Positions 10,899-22,161 are shown, numbered from the stretch's first letter. The stretch is DNA of 64,000 nucleotides from Entoloma clypeatum (GCA_963565915.1 OY751488.1:1488001-1552000); one strand, 5' to 3'. The notes: generated from the sequence alone by a model not told the origin. Translations and numbers: made by a program.

Positions 10899-13800
10899 AT
10901 GTCTACTTCTCGCTCTGCTCTTGACACCATCACCCCCTTTGACGGCATCGACTACCAAAGTTGGGCCGAGAAGATGAAGTCCTACCTCCTCCATCAAGGA
11001 GTTTGGCGCCTCGTTTCTGGCGACATCACCCGCCCTGTGATCGCCGACTTCACCACCACGGTCTCCACCCCTGGTGCCACTGCTGCCGCCCCCCCTGTGC
11101 TGGCTACTACAGTCGACCAGCCCGGCTTCCGCAAGGAAGAAAAAGCCTGGATCAGGGACGACGACGTAGCTCTCGGGGCGATATGCCTGAAGGTCTCTGA
11201 GGCGATCAGACGCCACATCAAGGACAGCACCTCGGCACTTGGCGCGTGGAAAACGCTGAAGGATGCCTACTCCAAGGTATCCCCGGCCGTCATCTTCGGC
11301 GATTTCAAGGCCGCCGCCACCTACAAACTGTCTGGACGCGACCCAGTACCTGAAATTGAACACCTGGGGTCTCTCTTCGCCCGGCTCGCCGATTCAAGCT
11401 TTGTCGTCCCCGACCTGATGCAGGCAATGATCCTGGCCAATGCAATTCCCGACGCCTGGTCGTCACTTTCCACCGCCCTTTTCCAGGTCTACGACGCCGA
11501 TGATTTCACCTACAAAGCCGTCGCCGAAAGCATCATCTCTGAATACCGGCGCAAGTATGCGGTCGGGTCTACTCGTGCGTCCAATGAGCAGGCCCGGAAA
11601 ATTTCCGGGACAAAGCGAAAGGGGCAGGACCCCAAATGGGAAAGGCAGCAAAAGCCGAGTACCTCACAGAACGACGCTGACGAGCAGCCTAACTCGGGCG
11701 ACCCAAGTACCGCTTCTGAAAAGAAGAAGGGAAAGGGACGCTGGCGCAATCAGAAGAAAAGCGCTAACACTGCGGACAACACGTCCGACCATGTGGAAGA
11801 AATGGTTGAGTTTGTTGCTCCCGCCATCCACTTCCCTCCTCTCCCGCCACCATCCTTCACTACCGTCACCGGGCGCGGGAAAACAATGAGCACCGCCCAG
11901 CCAGACTCTCAGCGGATGCAGTCGCTCCTTCAGCGAATGAACCCGCCTCCATCCCAGTACACCGGGCTTCCTTCGGGCAAGCCATCTGTGTGGAAGAAAA
12001 ACGACCATGTTCGCAAACTCGCGCGCGGCATTGGTGCCCGCCCCTCAGGGTCAAACCTTCGCATTCTGGATACGATTATCCCAGAAGAAGACGAAAGACC
12101 GTCCAAGCAGCGTCGAGTTACTCCGCCGCTGGACCAAACCCTTAGGATGATGGACATAGACCATCAAAGCGAGCGGATGGGGCCGGACCAATTCGAAGAT
12201 GGGCTCATTGAACTTGACGGTTCGTCATCTTCCTCTCCTGAATCTGAGCAATTAAGGAAAGCTAATAACACCTCCTTGCAGACGTGTAAAATATTAGCTA
12301 GTACTAGTGCAGAATGTATGGATCATATTGACAACGATCTATATAAAAAATATACAAAGCACTTTGCGTCATGTACACAATGGATCTTAGACTCCGGTGC
12401 CTCGTTACACTTTACCCATGAGTTCAAGGACTTCGCGTACTACAGGCCTCTTAAAGCTAAGCGATTTGTCCAAACAGCTGAAAAGGGAAAGAAACTGGAA
12501 ATTCTCGGAGTTGGGGCCGTTCCAGTACGGCATACCCTAAATGGGGAAATAAAAACCCACCTTCTCCGACCTGTATTCTACATTCCGGACATGGACACAC
12601 GCCTATTGTCCCTAGGCGTCTTCCTTAATCACGGTTACAAAGTAGACGGAATGCGTGGAGAAATCAACATCTCCAAAGGACAGAACAAAATACAGTTCTC
12701 GCCTCACATTCTCGGACAAACCATTTATTGGTTAGACACTGAAATACGTTATGACCAAATCCACGCGATCTCTAGCGAAATCACTGTCGAAACCTGGCAT
12801 AAACGCCTTGGCCACCCAAATGACCAAGTGCTCAATAAGATTCCCACTAGTACCAAAGGAGTACCCAAAACGTTAGTACGTGAGAAATCACAGGAAAGCT
12901 GCACGGGGTGTCTAAAAGGGAAAATGCCAAATCAATCTTATCCTAACTCGATGACAAGGGCTGTCAAACCCTTTGATTTGATCCATTCGGATTTAAAGCA
13001 GATATCCACGGCATCGTACCACAAGTACAAATATTTCCTTACCTTTTTGGACGATTTTTCATCCCATGTCTGGGTTGTCTTGCTTAGGAAGAAGTCAGGC
13101 GCCATCACGGCGCTGAAACAATTCCTTGCGATGATCCAGAATCAATTTGCCGCTACCCCTAAAAAGTTGCGGGTTGATGGAGGTGGAGAATTTGACGAAT
13201 ACAAGGATGTACTTGCCGATCATGGAATTCTGATCGATGTCACGCTCCCATATCAGCACCAGCAGAATGGTAGAGCAGAAAGGATCAATCGAACACTATG
13301 GGAAAAATCTCAGGCATTGCGCTTCGATGCATGCTTACCGCCCATGTGGTGGGAATTCTGTTTGGAACACGCAGCATTTCTCTACAACAGAACCCCCATG
13401 CAGCGTCTTGAATGGAAAACCCCTTACTTCAGGGTGACCAATGAGATCCCCGACATGTCTAGTGTCAGAGTATTTGGATGTCAGGCAGCCTGAGGGCTAC
13501 ATAGTAAAAGGGAAAGAACACCTCGTGTACCAACTATTCAAAGCTCTATATGGACTTAAGCAGGCCGCATTAGCCTGGTGGAGGGAACTTGATTCCTCCA
13601 TGAAAAAGCTCGGCTTTGTCCGGCTTCACTCCGATGCGGGAGTATTCATTCACAAAAGTACCAACGGGGAAATTGTAATTGCCGTCATCTATGTCGACGA
13701 CTCTGCTTTTCTCGGCACAAACCGGGAATATACGCTAGAAAAGAAGAAGGCCTTCATGACAACATGGGAATGTAGGGACCTAGGTCACCTAGTGCCCGAT

Positions 13801-14655
13801 GGGGAACCAAAGGAATTTCTCTCAATCCAAATAAGGCAACGTGGGAAGAGGATCTTCATTGATCAAGTACCTTACCTTGAGAAAATTCTGGCACGCATGG
13901 GGATGAGCGAATCTAATGCCACCCATACCCCACTCCCTACGGGCTACAAACCCATGGCGTCCGAAGATGAACCCAATGCGGAACTCCGATCTAAATACCA
14001 ATCCGTCATCGGATCACTCCTATATCTGATGATTGGAACGAGGCCTGACATCTGCTTTGCTGTAATCAAAATGTCCCAATTTTCCGCAAATCCCACCAAA
14101 CACCATTTAGAGGTGGCTAGGGATATTTGCAGATATTTGAAGGCAACGAAAAATTACGCAATCATGTACGATGGGGACTCAGGGAAAGGGATCTATGCAT
14201 TCACAGACTCCGACTGGGCGTCAGATGAAAACACGAGGAGGTCTACCACCGGCTTCTTCATATCACTGGCGTCTGGAGCAATAACATGGGTATCATCGGC
14301 GCAAAAGACCATCGCCCTCTCTTCTACAGAAGCAGAATATATGGCGCTATCAGATTGCAGTCGCGCAGCAACATGGCTGAGAAGCATGCTTGCCGAACTT
14401 GGAATGCAGATCGGATCAGTACCGATCTACGGAGATAACAACGGCTCCGTCTTTATCGCATCCAACCCTGTGACTGAAAAGCGATCCAAGCACATTGACG
14501 TGCGATTCCACTTCGTCAGAGAAAAAGTCTCCGAAGGAATTATTACGGTCGAATTCATCGAAGGAGTGAATAACCCTGCAGACCTTTTGACTAAGAATCT
14601 GGGGAAAATCCTCTTTTCCAAGTTTATCCCGTACTTCGGACTGATAAAGAACTAG
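10899..14655 (+). pseudogene. Copia A1 gag-pol, broken by a 947-bp deletion
   Basis: Single open frame from MSTSRSALDTITPFDGIDYQ through gag (UBN2-like, LLHQGVWRLVSGDI, LPDLMQ-like VPDLMQAMILANAIPDAW), protease WILDSGASLHF (12381 onward), integrase zinc motif HKRLGH...CTGC and core HSDLKQI, FLDDFS, RVDGGGEF, QQNGRAER. At 13484 it runs from GCQA directly into the reverse transcriptase ARQPEGY region in another frame, so the linker and the front of RT are missing. Downstream are YVDDSAFLG, the RNase H blocks DSDWASDENT and STEAEYMAL, and the end at 14655. The deletion breakpoints share CA. Relative to A2 the protease lacks the CKEKERA segment. In A1 gag, protease and integrase are in one frame, unlike A2 and A4. 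Confidence 0.9.
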
Positions 14656-14729
14656 GCGAAACAAAAGTACCTATATATATGTGGGAAAAAGTAAGATGTA
14701 TTTAGAAGTATGTACTAAATATGGGGGGG

Positions 14730-15040
14730 TGTTGAAACTTTTCCCATCACGTAGATTAGATTAGATTAGATTACATCACGTGACCTTTACATATCTTCAT
14801 TACATACTTGTTTGGTTGGTACAAACAGTAGTACGGTATATAAGACCAGGAAACTGTCAATATCAACAAGTTGTCTCTTGACTCTTAACCAGCTCCATCG
14901 CTCTCACCAGCCTCAACCGCTCTCACCAGCCTTACCCCCCTCCAAACCATGTAAGTGACTATAGCGGTATCGTAGAGTACTTCCACTGTAGCCGTGTTGC
15001 TCAGTACACCTGTGGCTAGCGCCCAGGTGGAACTTCAACA
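14730..15040 (+). repeat. 3' LTR of copia A1
   Basis: 311 bp, TGTTGAAAC...ACTTCAACA. Contains a run of GATTA units near its start, TATA-like gtatataagacc (about 14835), and a splice-like atgtaagt. Preceded by the G7 polypurine tract. Same family as LTRs at 35592, 41113, 45416, 52827 and 62159. Confidence 0.93.
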
Positions 15041-15490
15041 CTTTATATTCTGAAAGCCCTGAAGTAGGGCTTTCAATTATATACCAAAGGTTTAATTCAA
15101 TTGGTATTCTTTGCAGAGTTATCTTGAAGGTATTCAAAAAGCAACAAACATTGAATCAGTTTTGTGAGGCACTGTATGCACGTACAAGCCGAAGCACAAC
15201 TTCCAGCTGCCAACAAGATCTCCACTGTCAAGCGGAAAGGACAGGAACCCCACTGGCACAATGGTCCGGGACCTGCTGATGCTTCTGGGTCAAACCAGAA
15301 TTCCGGCAAACCTCATCAACAGAACAAAGGAAAAGGAAAGGCAAAAGAGACACCGTCAAACAACTCTGGTGATCAAATCAAGAAGCAGCTGTTTGTACCC
15401 AAAAAGGAAGGGTTGCGGAGTTGGAAAAAGGCCCAGCGTGCCCAAGAGGCCGCTGCAGGCAACACCACCGGCTGCTCTCATGTTGCTGTT

Positions 15491-15494
15491 AAAA
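15491..15494 (-). terminator. Candidate RNA polymerase III terminator
   Basis: TTTT on the minus strand directly downstream of the tRNA-like unit and four bases before the end of the 247-bp insertion. Four T is the minimum Pol III signal. Confidence 0.4.
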
Positions 15495-15499
15495 GATGT

Positions 15500-15572
15500 G
15501 ACCAGACTGGGGTTTGAACCCAGGACCTCCTGAATATATACCAAGTGCTCTAACCAACTGAGCCACCAGGTC
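15500..15572 (-). tRNA. tRNA-like sequence or tRNA pseudogene (anticodon position reads TAT)
   Basis: On the minus strand 73 nt fold as a full cloverleaf: acceptor GACCTGG/TCTGGTC with one mismatch and one G-U, D arm GCTC/GAGC, anticodon stem CTTGG/TCAGG with two G-U, T arm CTGGG/CCCAG with loop TTCAAAC. Box A TGGCTCAGTTGG and box B GGTTCAAACCC match the consensus fully. The anticodon loop is TATATAT, so the near-invariant U33 is A; this argues against a working tRNA. A TTTT lies 6 nt after the 3' end. More likely a Pol III promoter unit of a mobile element than a decoding tRNA. Confidence 0.6.
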
Positions 15573-18198
15573 TTGTGGGATTCAACTTGGATAGTACTCC
15601 ATCTCACTCAACAATAGTACAACCACTGCAGTATCAACCTGATAAATGCTCAACCTGAGCTAACCAATTCAGGCAACTTGCAAATATGGCATGCACCCCA
15701 ATATGAGTTCTGTGGCATATTACTAATCCAACAGTTGCCTCGTCGGCAATGACTATGAATCTGCCGACACCTCACTTCACCACTGTCACAGGCTCGGGAT
15801 GTGTCATTCCGCCCCAACCATCTTCAACTCCCACGACTGACCCCCGTCGTCGTCCTCCTCTCGAATCGCGGTTGACATCTAGTCCCGCTGAACATATCAT
15901 GACTGCTGGTGCGAGAGAACTCCTCGATCACATGATGAACATGTCTGTGCAACGCTTCACAGGTGCTCCAGTTAATCAACCGTCAATGTACCCTGAGATG
16001 CAGGCAGCGCGCGATGTTGTCACATCTCTTGGCATAGTGGGAACGTCCAAGACCCTCCAAAACGTCAATAATGTCATATACCCCGAAGGCATTCTGGGGA
16101 TATATTTGACCCCTGACAATGAGGTAATGGATGAGGCTTCCCTGTTCCTGAGGGAATGCCAAGATTATGATGCCGATACCGTGATGGACTTCGACGAGGA
16201 ATACGAGTATGACAATGATGAACCTGGACCGTCCAAGCAGATGTGTTTCAGTTGGGCGGATGAAGTTGACGATGAGCTTTTCGGAGGTTTGTCATGCGAT
16301 GACCCAAGGTACGTTCTTTCACAAATTTCACATGAGCACACAATGACAGAAGAACACACCCAGATTCGTGATGAGTCACTAGAACCGGGTTGTAGTTATT
16401 TAAAATCACCTGTCATTGCTGCCTCCTTATGGAGGAAATCTATGATCATTTTGCCTCATGTTCGAAATGTAAGAACAAATCCAAAGATACTAATGACGCC
16501 GAGTGGATCATGGATTCCGGTGCTAGTATGCACTTCACCGCAGAGATGAGTGACTTTGCAACGTACAAAGAAGAGAAATGAATCTGTACTGCCCAAATTG
16601 CGGGCAAAGCAAAGATCTCTATAAAAGGAAGAGGTACCGTGTTTATCACTCACACGATACCATCACATCAAGGAAAGCCAAGAAGTCTAACGACTCAGCT
16701 TTATCCGGTTCTACACATCCCAGAGCTTTCCACTCGCCTCATGTCAATGGGCGAAATTCTTCAAGAATCTGGATTAAATGTCGCTGGCTCAGCTGACAAT
16801 CTTAGTTTCTTCAAAGATGGAAAGTGTGTACTAAGATGTGAACCTCATTTTCCTGGTTCAACAATATACTGGGTAAATACACGCATTGAACAAATCACAC
16901 ACCTAAATGCTAGAAATATTGGTGTCTATAAAGCTGATTACAGCATTTGGCATCAGCAGTTTGCACACCCTGGTAAAGATGTCCTGAAAAAGGCACCCAA
17001 CACATGTGATGGATTCCCAAGGGACGTCCAATTTCCCCTTAAGGATAAGCCATGCCGTCCCTGCACAGAAGCGAAGTTGAGGTTGAAAAGCTTCCCTTCT
17101 TCATCTTCACATGCTTCCAGACTCTTTGAGTTGCTCCATTCGGATCTCAAAGAGTTTCCTGTCACCTCCTATCACAAATTTAAATACTATGTCAGCTTCT
17201 TGGATGACTATTCTGGGCATGCTTCGACGGTATTGTTGAAACTCAAATCCGATGCCTCTGATGCATTCAAAAAGTGGACAATGCTTATGAAAACCCAGTT
17301 TAATGCCCAATTTTGCCGATGGCATTTTGATGGAGGGGGAGAGTTCAAAAAGGAAACTGGGGTAGTAAAATACCTTGAGCATCTTGGAATTGCTGTGGAA
17401 ATTTCAGCTCCCAATACACCCCAACAAAACGGTTGAGCCGAAAGTATTCACTGCACCATTGTAGAGAAAGCACAGGCGATGTGATTTGCCGCCTGCTTAC
17501 CACAATCATGGTGGGAGTTTTGCATTTTACACACCGTGCACATCTACAATCACACGCCAATTAAACATCTTTATTGGAAAACACCTTTTGAATCTCTAAA
17601 AGGGGTAAAACCGGATGTATCTAATCTCTGTGTTTTCGGCTGCGCTGCCTATGTTTATATTCCTTAAGAACACTGTCTGAATAAATTAAATCCATGTGCG
17701 GAGCTTATGACCTTTATGAGTTTCAACCAGGAATGAAAGCATATCAATTTATGACTGATACTGCACTGGCTTTTTCCTGAAGCTTGCAGGTGCTTCTGTA
17801 GGCTGTACTTGTCGTCCACAAAAAACCATTGCTCATCCATCTACTGAAGCAGAGTACATGGTGATGTCCAATTGTGGCCGCCAAGTAAAATGGGTAATCC
17901 AACTCTTCCAGGAGATTGGCTTCCTAATGCGGAATGTCCTGATCTATGCCGACAATCATGGCTCGATCTTTATTGGGAACAACCCTGTACAGGAACGCCG
18001 TACTAAGCATATCGATCTTAGATATCACATCATCTGAGAGTACATCTCTCGTGGATTGATCACTGTAGAGTACATTGAAGGCACATCCAATCCCGCAGAT
18101 ATGCTAACTAAAAATCTTAGCCGGGAACTCTTTGAAAGATGTTGCCAACATCTAGGCTTGACATTTTCATAATCTGATGTATACACATCGAGGGGGAG

Positions 18199-18497
18199 TG
18201 TTGAACAAGTTCCGCTTCCTTTTATACGCACCATGTGCTCAACCCCATGACATACAAATAGTGTACAAATAAGTAGACTAGTATATAAGACTGTCCTTAT
18301 TCTCTGTGCAATATAACACTCTTACCAAGTAACCCCCACCTGCAAACACCTCTCAAGGTTAGTAGTAGGATTCTCTCTCTATCATAGATACACGATCCGT
18401 AGTGTGTAGCATAGAGTACTACTGGACTGCGCGACGACCCATACACTGTGATCACTTCCAGTGTTCAATGTTGATGTGTTCGTATGCTGTTCCAACA
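18199..18497 (+). repeat. 3' LTR of copia B1
   Basis: 299 bp, TGTTGAACAAG...CTGTTCCAACA, with TATA-like agtatataagactg near 18280. Degraded copies of the same LTR occur at 50602-50860 (plus) and 51103-51319 (minus). Confidence 0.88.
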
Positions 18498-18609
18498 GCT
18501 TGGAGACCTATTTATACCATAGAATAGGCCTACATAGGTGCCCTGACCAATTTTGGGGCATAAGATAATGATATGTACCCAAGGTGAGTACATACATTTT
18601 CACTCTTTT

Positions 18610-18815
18610 CACCATGTTATACCCTTGCTGGGGTGCCCATATACCTTCCCCTATACACCTATATACTCTATAACTAACACACATGTAACACCTTGGCTGG
18701 GGAGGCCAGTATCTCAAGAAGAGGTATGTGCTCCTCCTCATTCCCCAGTCCCTGACCGCTTTTTTAGCTCATTCACTCATCTCTGCCCAAGGGGGTTGGT
18801 TGGAAATTAGTTATA
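18610..18815 (+). repeat. Diverged copy of the foldback repeat found at 52.4-52.8 kb
   Basis: Shares with 52590-52790 the order gctgggg(t)g..cataccttcccc..atatactctgtaa, then gaggtatgtgct.ctcc.cattcc.cagt..ctgacc.ctttttagct. Only the loop and one arm are recognisable; no opposing arm was seen here, so this copy cannot fold into the long hairpin. Confidence 0.55.
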
Positions 18816-18830
18816 GTATAGTGTTCAGTT

Positions 18831-19849
18831 CACGGTCCTCCGTGACGCGTGACATGAACAGTTGGTCCAAATGGTACAGTAATCCCATTCTTTCAATTTG
18901 GTCCTTCCGACTCCCGAGCCTCTGCCAGATGTACGATGGAACAAAACTGGTCATCCCGCCAAAATTTTTCTCTGCACGAGCTCTAGATAAGAAAATAGAG
19001 GAGATTGACGGCCAGGAGGTGGCTGTGATACAGTTTTGTTGTGCGTTCATATGAATTAGATCTATGTTTACCCATGACTCACTCCCTGAGTCGGTGCAGA
19101 TGACCGCTTCTGGGCGTTTTGGGTTGAGCGGGTGGCGTTCTTGGTCGCCCTTGCCAGTGTGGCATTCACATTGACTTTCACCATGGACGAGCCGACGTCG
19201 AAGCAAGGTAACCCGACTCGACGGGCAGTTCTGGCAGCTACAATTCTGTTGACACCTCTGTGGACCATGTATCTGGCCAGTATCATTTTAGCAGGCCGTC
19301 CATGGAATTGAGTATGGTTTCCACTATAACACTTCGATTGTTCAACTCTGCATCTGTGGTACGTTACCGTATGAATAACATGCAATTTCAGAATCCACCC
19401 CTCCCAGATCGTCTGGAGGAAAGCATAAACCGGACGGAATGAGTTGTGTGCAAGTGTTTAGTATCCCTGTGCGGCGCGGGCACGGTGATTTTAATGTGCG
19501 GTCTTGCATGCAGCTGCGTGCGATTGGTTGCAGTGGAGTTGCGTGGATGTTTGCATAGTTGCGCGAAGTCCTTGCGCGGCCGAATACAATGTTGCATGCA
19601 AATAGGGACATGCGTAGATAAAAAGGAATGCTCTTACGTGCCGGCACAGGGTTCCAGCCTAGGATTTTCTGGAAGGTGTAATCCCCACGTTGCGGCTGGC
19701 ACCGAAAACTGTGTGACAATGAACACAGTCGACCCCTTGGTAGGGGTCGCCGACTTCTTCAAGGGGTACGGTACATAGTCCCAAGGTAGTGCTGGATTCT
19801 TGAGCAACATTTGACGAATTCTTTTGCTGATGACCAACCAAAGACAGTA
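18831..19849. other. No gene recognised
   Basis: Overlapping open frames on both strands show no family motif. A minus-strand stretch at 19068-19385 (AARTARRVGLPCF...) is open but unlike anything recognised. The region lies between a dead retroelement and a P450 fragment and may be decayed host or transposon DNA. Confidence 0.35.
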
Positions 19850-20045
19850 GAAATCTTGCTATACCTGCACTAAGTAGTGCTGATCCCAAACCTCACGCTT
19901 ACGGAACAAGACCTCTTCCTTGGGATTTGGCACACACGACGTTACAACCCACAAATTCTCCAGATGCAGGCCCTCCAACTTCACGTCATAGTTCATCACA
20001 ATATGCGCCAACATCAGCTTTGAAACAGCTCGTTCGCCGGTACGA
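19850..20045 (-). pseudogene. Duplicated 3' end fragment of the neighbouring P450
   Basis: Encodes KLMLAHIVMNYDVKLEG, NLWVVTSCVPNPKEEVLF and RKREVWD, nearly the same as the C-terminus of the P450 at 22162-24176 (one or two changes per line), and the downstream flank tagt(g/a)ct(g/a)atccca also matches. The heme-binding exon part and everything upstream are missing; homology stops near 20045 at the agctcgttcgccg stretch. The stop codon is changed (TAG to CAG). A partial, non-functional tandem duplicate. Confidence 0.75.
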
Positions 20046-20537
20046 AACCGCCCGAAGACCCGCCAATTGATCCAACCCGTCGGGCGTACTGGCGTATTGA
20101 TACGGCTGTCCATGGCTGTCGAAGTTGACGATGGAAAACGTCAATAAACGAGATGGTTGCGAGACGGAACCCCATTAGAGCCGCGGCAGCATGATGAGAT
20201 CAGACACGCGAGCCTCCCGTTTACCGAAAACGGCGCTCGTCACTGGGCATTACTGCAAGCTGAACGCATCGGTCGTGAATCATCGTATGCCCTTTACTGC
20301 AGGAGAATCGAACTCCTGGGCCCGGACAATTTCAAATTGCTTTCCTGCGTTTCAGGCGGGAGTGGATGTGGCCCGGGTAATGGGACGTCAGGAAGAATTT
20401 TCGCAGGCATTGGCGATGGCGATCTCGGACCAAATAACCCTATGCTCTCCTGATGCTCAGGCACGAGCAGATGTGGTTCGGTCGATTCTACCCATGGTAC
20501 GTTTCCTGGATCCACTGCAATGCATGATCGGTTAGAT

Positions 20538-21864
20538 TTAGGAAGGTATGGAGAGAAAAAACGCACAATGCCAGGTGGTCCAAGATTGCACTTCGGCCCA
20601 GGGGTCGCCACTGCGTGGATATGTAGGCTTGGGTTGAGCTAGGTGCGGTAGAGGCGGAGGAGCTTCTGCCGTCGATGCTGATTGTTTTCTTTGAGGTCCT
20701 GCCGTTGGTGCTGGGTGTTCGTTTTGAGGTCCTGTGGCAGTCGGTGCCAATTTTTCCTTCTTCTTCCTCCGGACCTGACTCCTGTGGACCGTGCGCCATG
20801 CTGGCTTAGCTGTCGGGGGAACCTTGGGCGTCTGTGGTGGCTGCTCGGGGGGTTGGGGTGGGTCGAGAGTTGGAGCACCGGGAGCATTGGGGGGAGGTAA
20901 AGGTTCCCTGGAAACTGTCAAACTAGCGATAAGCAGGCAAATCGTGACGACTTACCATTCTGGGTCGAATTCTCCTCCAGGTCCGAATTTCGATTTCATA
21001 TACCACATATAACCAAGTTCGCTGTTGTTCTTTTTGTCAGCTATGTACGTCACTCGAACTGTTGAGACGAAACAGACTGTTGAAGACTGCGGCGCTCTTC
21101 CCGCAGTTTGCCAACGTCGCCGGCAAGCATCCGGACTTCTGTTGCAAGCGCTTTGCTGAACTCATCAAGACACTGAGTATACGAATAATACACTCATCAG
21201 ATATACTTCATCGTATTAGAGGAAGACCCGATGTCGTACCCCTTGGATATTAAGAGGAGTTTGAGGTTGTTCACTCGCGGTGGAACGGATACATTCGATT
21301 ATTTCTCCTTGACGTTGAGCAAAATCGGAACGCCAAGCTGTGAGAATTTCAAGTTGAAGTAGACGTGAATGTTTAGCCGGCGCGTTCGCTCCATGTCGAC
21401 AACGTACTGTCCGACAAAGCCTCCAACAGCTCTCTTTGCTCTGTATTCCGTTTCCTGAGCTCGTCAATTATCTCTTGCATTACTAACATCGTAAGAGGCG
21501 AGCACTGTTTAGAGGGAGCATGATAATCGATTGGGTGCTTACGGGGATTTTGGCCACTTTCGATTTTAGCCGCGATAGCCATCTCCTTCGTTTCAGTCAA
21601 ATCCTCCGCGAGCTTTCTGACCACCCTTTCAAGATAAGACCACTTCCTGTCCTTCGCTTCTTGATGTTTTTTCCTTTCAACATACCAGGACTCCATCGAC
21701 GCTATCTTCTGTTCGAGAGCGGCGTGCTGTTCTTTGACCAGATGGGTAAGGTCCTCCAATGGATTCCGAACACCTTGATCTCGGATCGGTGGGGTTTCGT
21801 GAAAGGAAAAGTCGCCCCATGGATCGCCGATAAAAGAAGAAAATAGTTTGCTGGCCCAAGGCAT
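20538..21864 (-). CDS. Coiled-coil protein of unknown function with proline-rich tail
   Basis: Not recognised. From ATG 21864 the first exon gives MPWASKLFSSFIGDPWGDFS and then a charged heptad-like stretch (LVKEQHAALEQKI, YLERVVRKLAEDLTETKE). A GT-AG intron follows QNP, then QEIIDELRKRNTEQRELLEAL. After a longer intron comes CLDEFSKALATEVRMLAGDV with another coiled coil, then ELGYMWYMKSKFGPGGEFDP, an intron, and a Pro-rich, Lys/Arg-containing tail (PPQPPEQPPQTPKVPP) ending at 20538. Splice sites are plausible, but one proposed intron (about 21050) is only 32 nt. No membrane segment or catalytic motif was seen. Existence as a gene is likely; the exact structure and 3' end are uncertain. Confidence 0.5.
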
Positions 21865-22161
21865 GACAACTGTAGAGCGGCGGAGGGATCAAGCAAAGAG
21901 CTGCAAGAAGTGGTCGCCCCCATTACAGTAGACCTTATAGACACAGGATGAGGCACTGATCAGTTCCAATCTTGTGTGAAGGCTGTGAGCACAGGCGCGA
22001 AGCTCCCATCATTTCTTGTCAGCCTACTGTATAGCATAGCAAACGTGTTCAAACGTTCAAGCTTTGTTTAGGAGCCTGTTAGTGATTTAGTATGCCACTT
22101 CCCTTTGTAACGATCGCACCAACGACTCTAAGCCAGAGGTCTCGCGATACCTACACTAGTA

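Larger units (their letters stand above)
10494..15040 (+). mobile_element. Copia-type LTR retrotransposon A1 (family A), internally deleted
   Basis: Family A element with the last 42 bp of its 5' LTR (10494-10535), a primer-binding site beginning ggttatgggcc at 10536, a 360-bp leader, gag-pol at 10899-14655, a polypurine tract of seven G (14723-14729) and a complete 3' LTR (14730-15040). A 947-bp internal deletion joins integrase to reverse transcriptase. It belongs to the same sub-branch as A5 (LTR with ttttcccatcac), separate from A2 and A4. The right flank (ctttatattc) lies inside copia B1, so A1 probably inserted into B1; the left flank is in the gap. Confidence 0.9.
15487..15733. mobile_element. 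247-bp TG...CA insertion in B1 gag, carrying a tRNA-like unit
   Basis: The segment begins TGTTAAAAG, ends ATCCAACA and is flanked on both sides by GTTGC (15482-15486 and 15734-15738), a 5-bp target duplication. Removing 252 bp restores the B1 gag frame exactly (84 codons) and links CSHVA to SSAMTMNLP, just before the conserved HFTTVTG. So this is an insertion, shaped like a solo LTR or a very short terminal-repeat retroelement. On the minus strand it contains a 73-nt tRNA-like fold followed by TTTT at the very end of the insertion. A second D-arm-like stretch (gttagctcaggttgagca) lies upstream on the minus strand. Confidence 0.75.
15164..18172 (+). pseudogene. Copia B1 gag-pol remnant
   Basis: Gag part with KRKGQEPHWHNGPGP (cf. 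KRKGQDPKWE in family A), then, after the 247-bp insertion, PHFTTVTGSG. Protease WIMDSGASMHFTAEM is read through a frameshift near 16500. Integrase has HQQFAHPGKD, CRPCTEAK, HSDLKEF, FLDDYSGHA, HFDGGGEF and PQQNG, then TGA in place of the expected Arg (17434). Further stops follow in AQAM-stop-FAACLP and YIP-stop-EHCL. After the junction near 17761, the RNase H end reads STEAEYMVMS, DNHGSIFIGNNPVQERR and NPADMLTKNL and stops at 18172. Stops at Arg codons fit CGA to TGA change. Confidence 0.85.
15041..18497 (+). mobile_element. Copia-type retrotransposon B1 (family B), 5'-truncated and decayed
   Basis: Second copia family, clearly related to family A in gag and integrase but with different LTRs. 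The left part is missing beyond copia A1 and the gap. It has gag, protease, integrase, a large deletion at about 17761 that removes the linker and reverse transcriptase, an RNase H remnant, a polypurine tract agggggag (18191-18198) and a 3' LTR (18199-18497). Several stop codons and a 247-bp insertion in gag show that it is dead. Confidence 0.85.

Noticed and set aside
15500..15572. A functional tRNA-Ile(UAU) gene
   Set aside because: U33 is replaced by A, the unit lies inside a mobile insertion in a dead retroelement, and the acceptor and anticodon stems have mismatches or G-U pairs. Kept only as tRNA-like.
19068..19385. Minus-strand 105-codon frame as a host gene
   Set aside because: No recognisable family, no splice partners, lies between decayed elements; left as unassigned.
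20157..20535. Plus-strand frames of 98 and 114 codons near the coiled-coil gene
   Set aside because: No motifs and they overlap the 3' region of the minus-strand gene; probably shadows or untranslated sequence.
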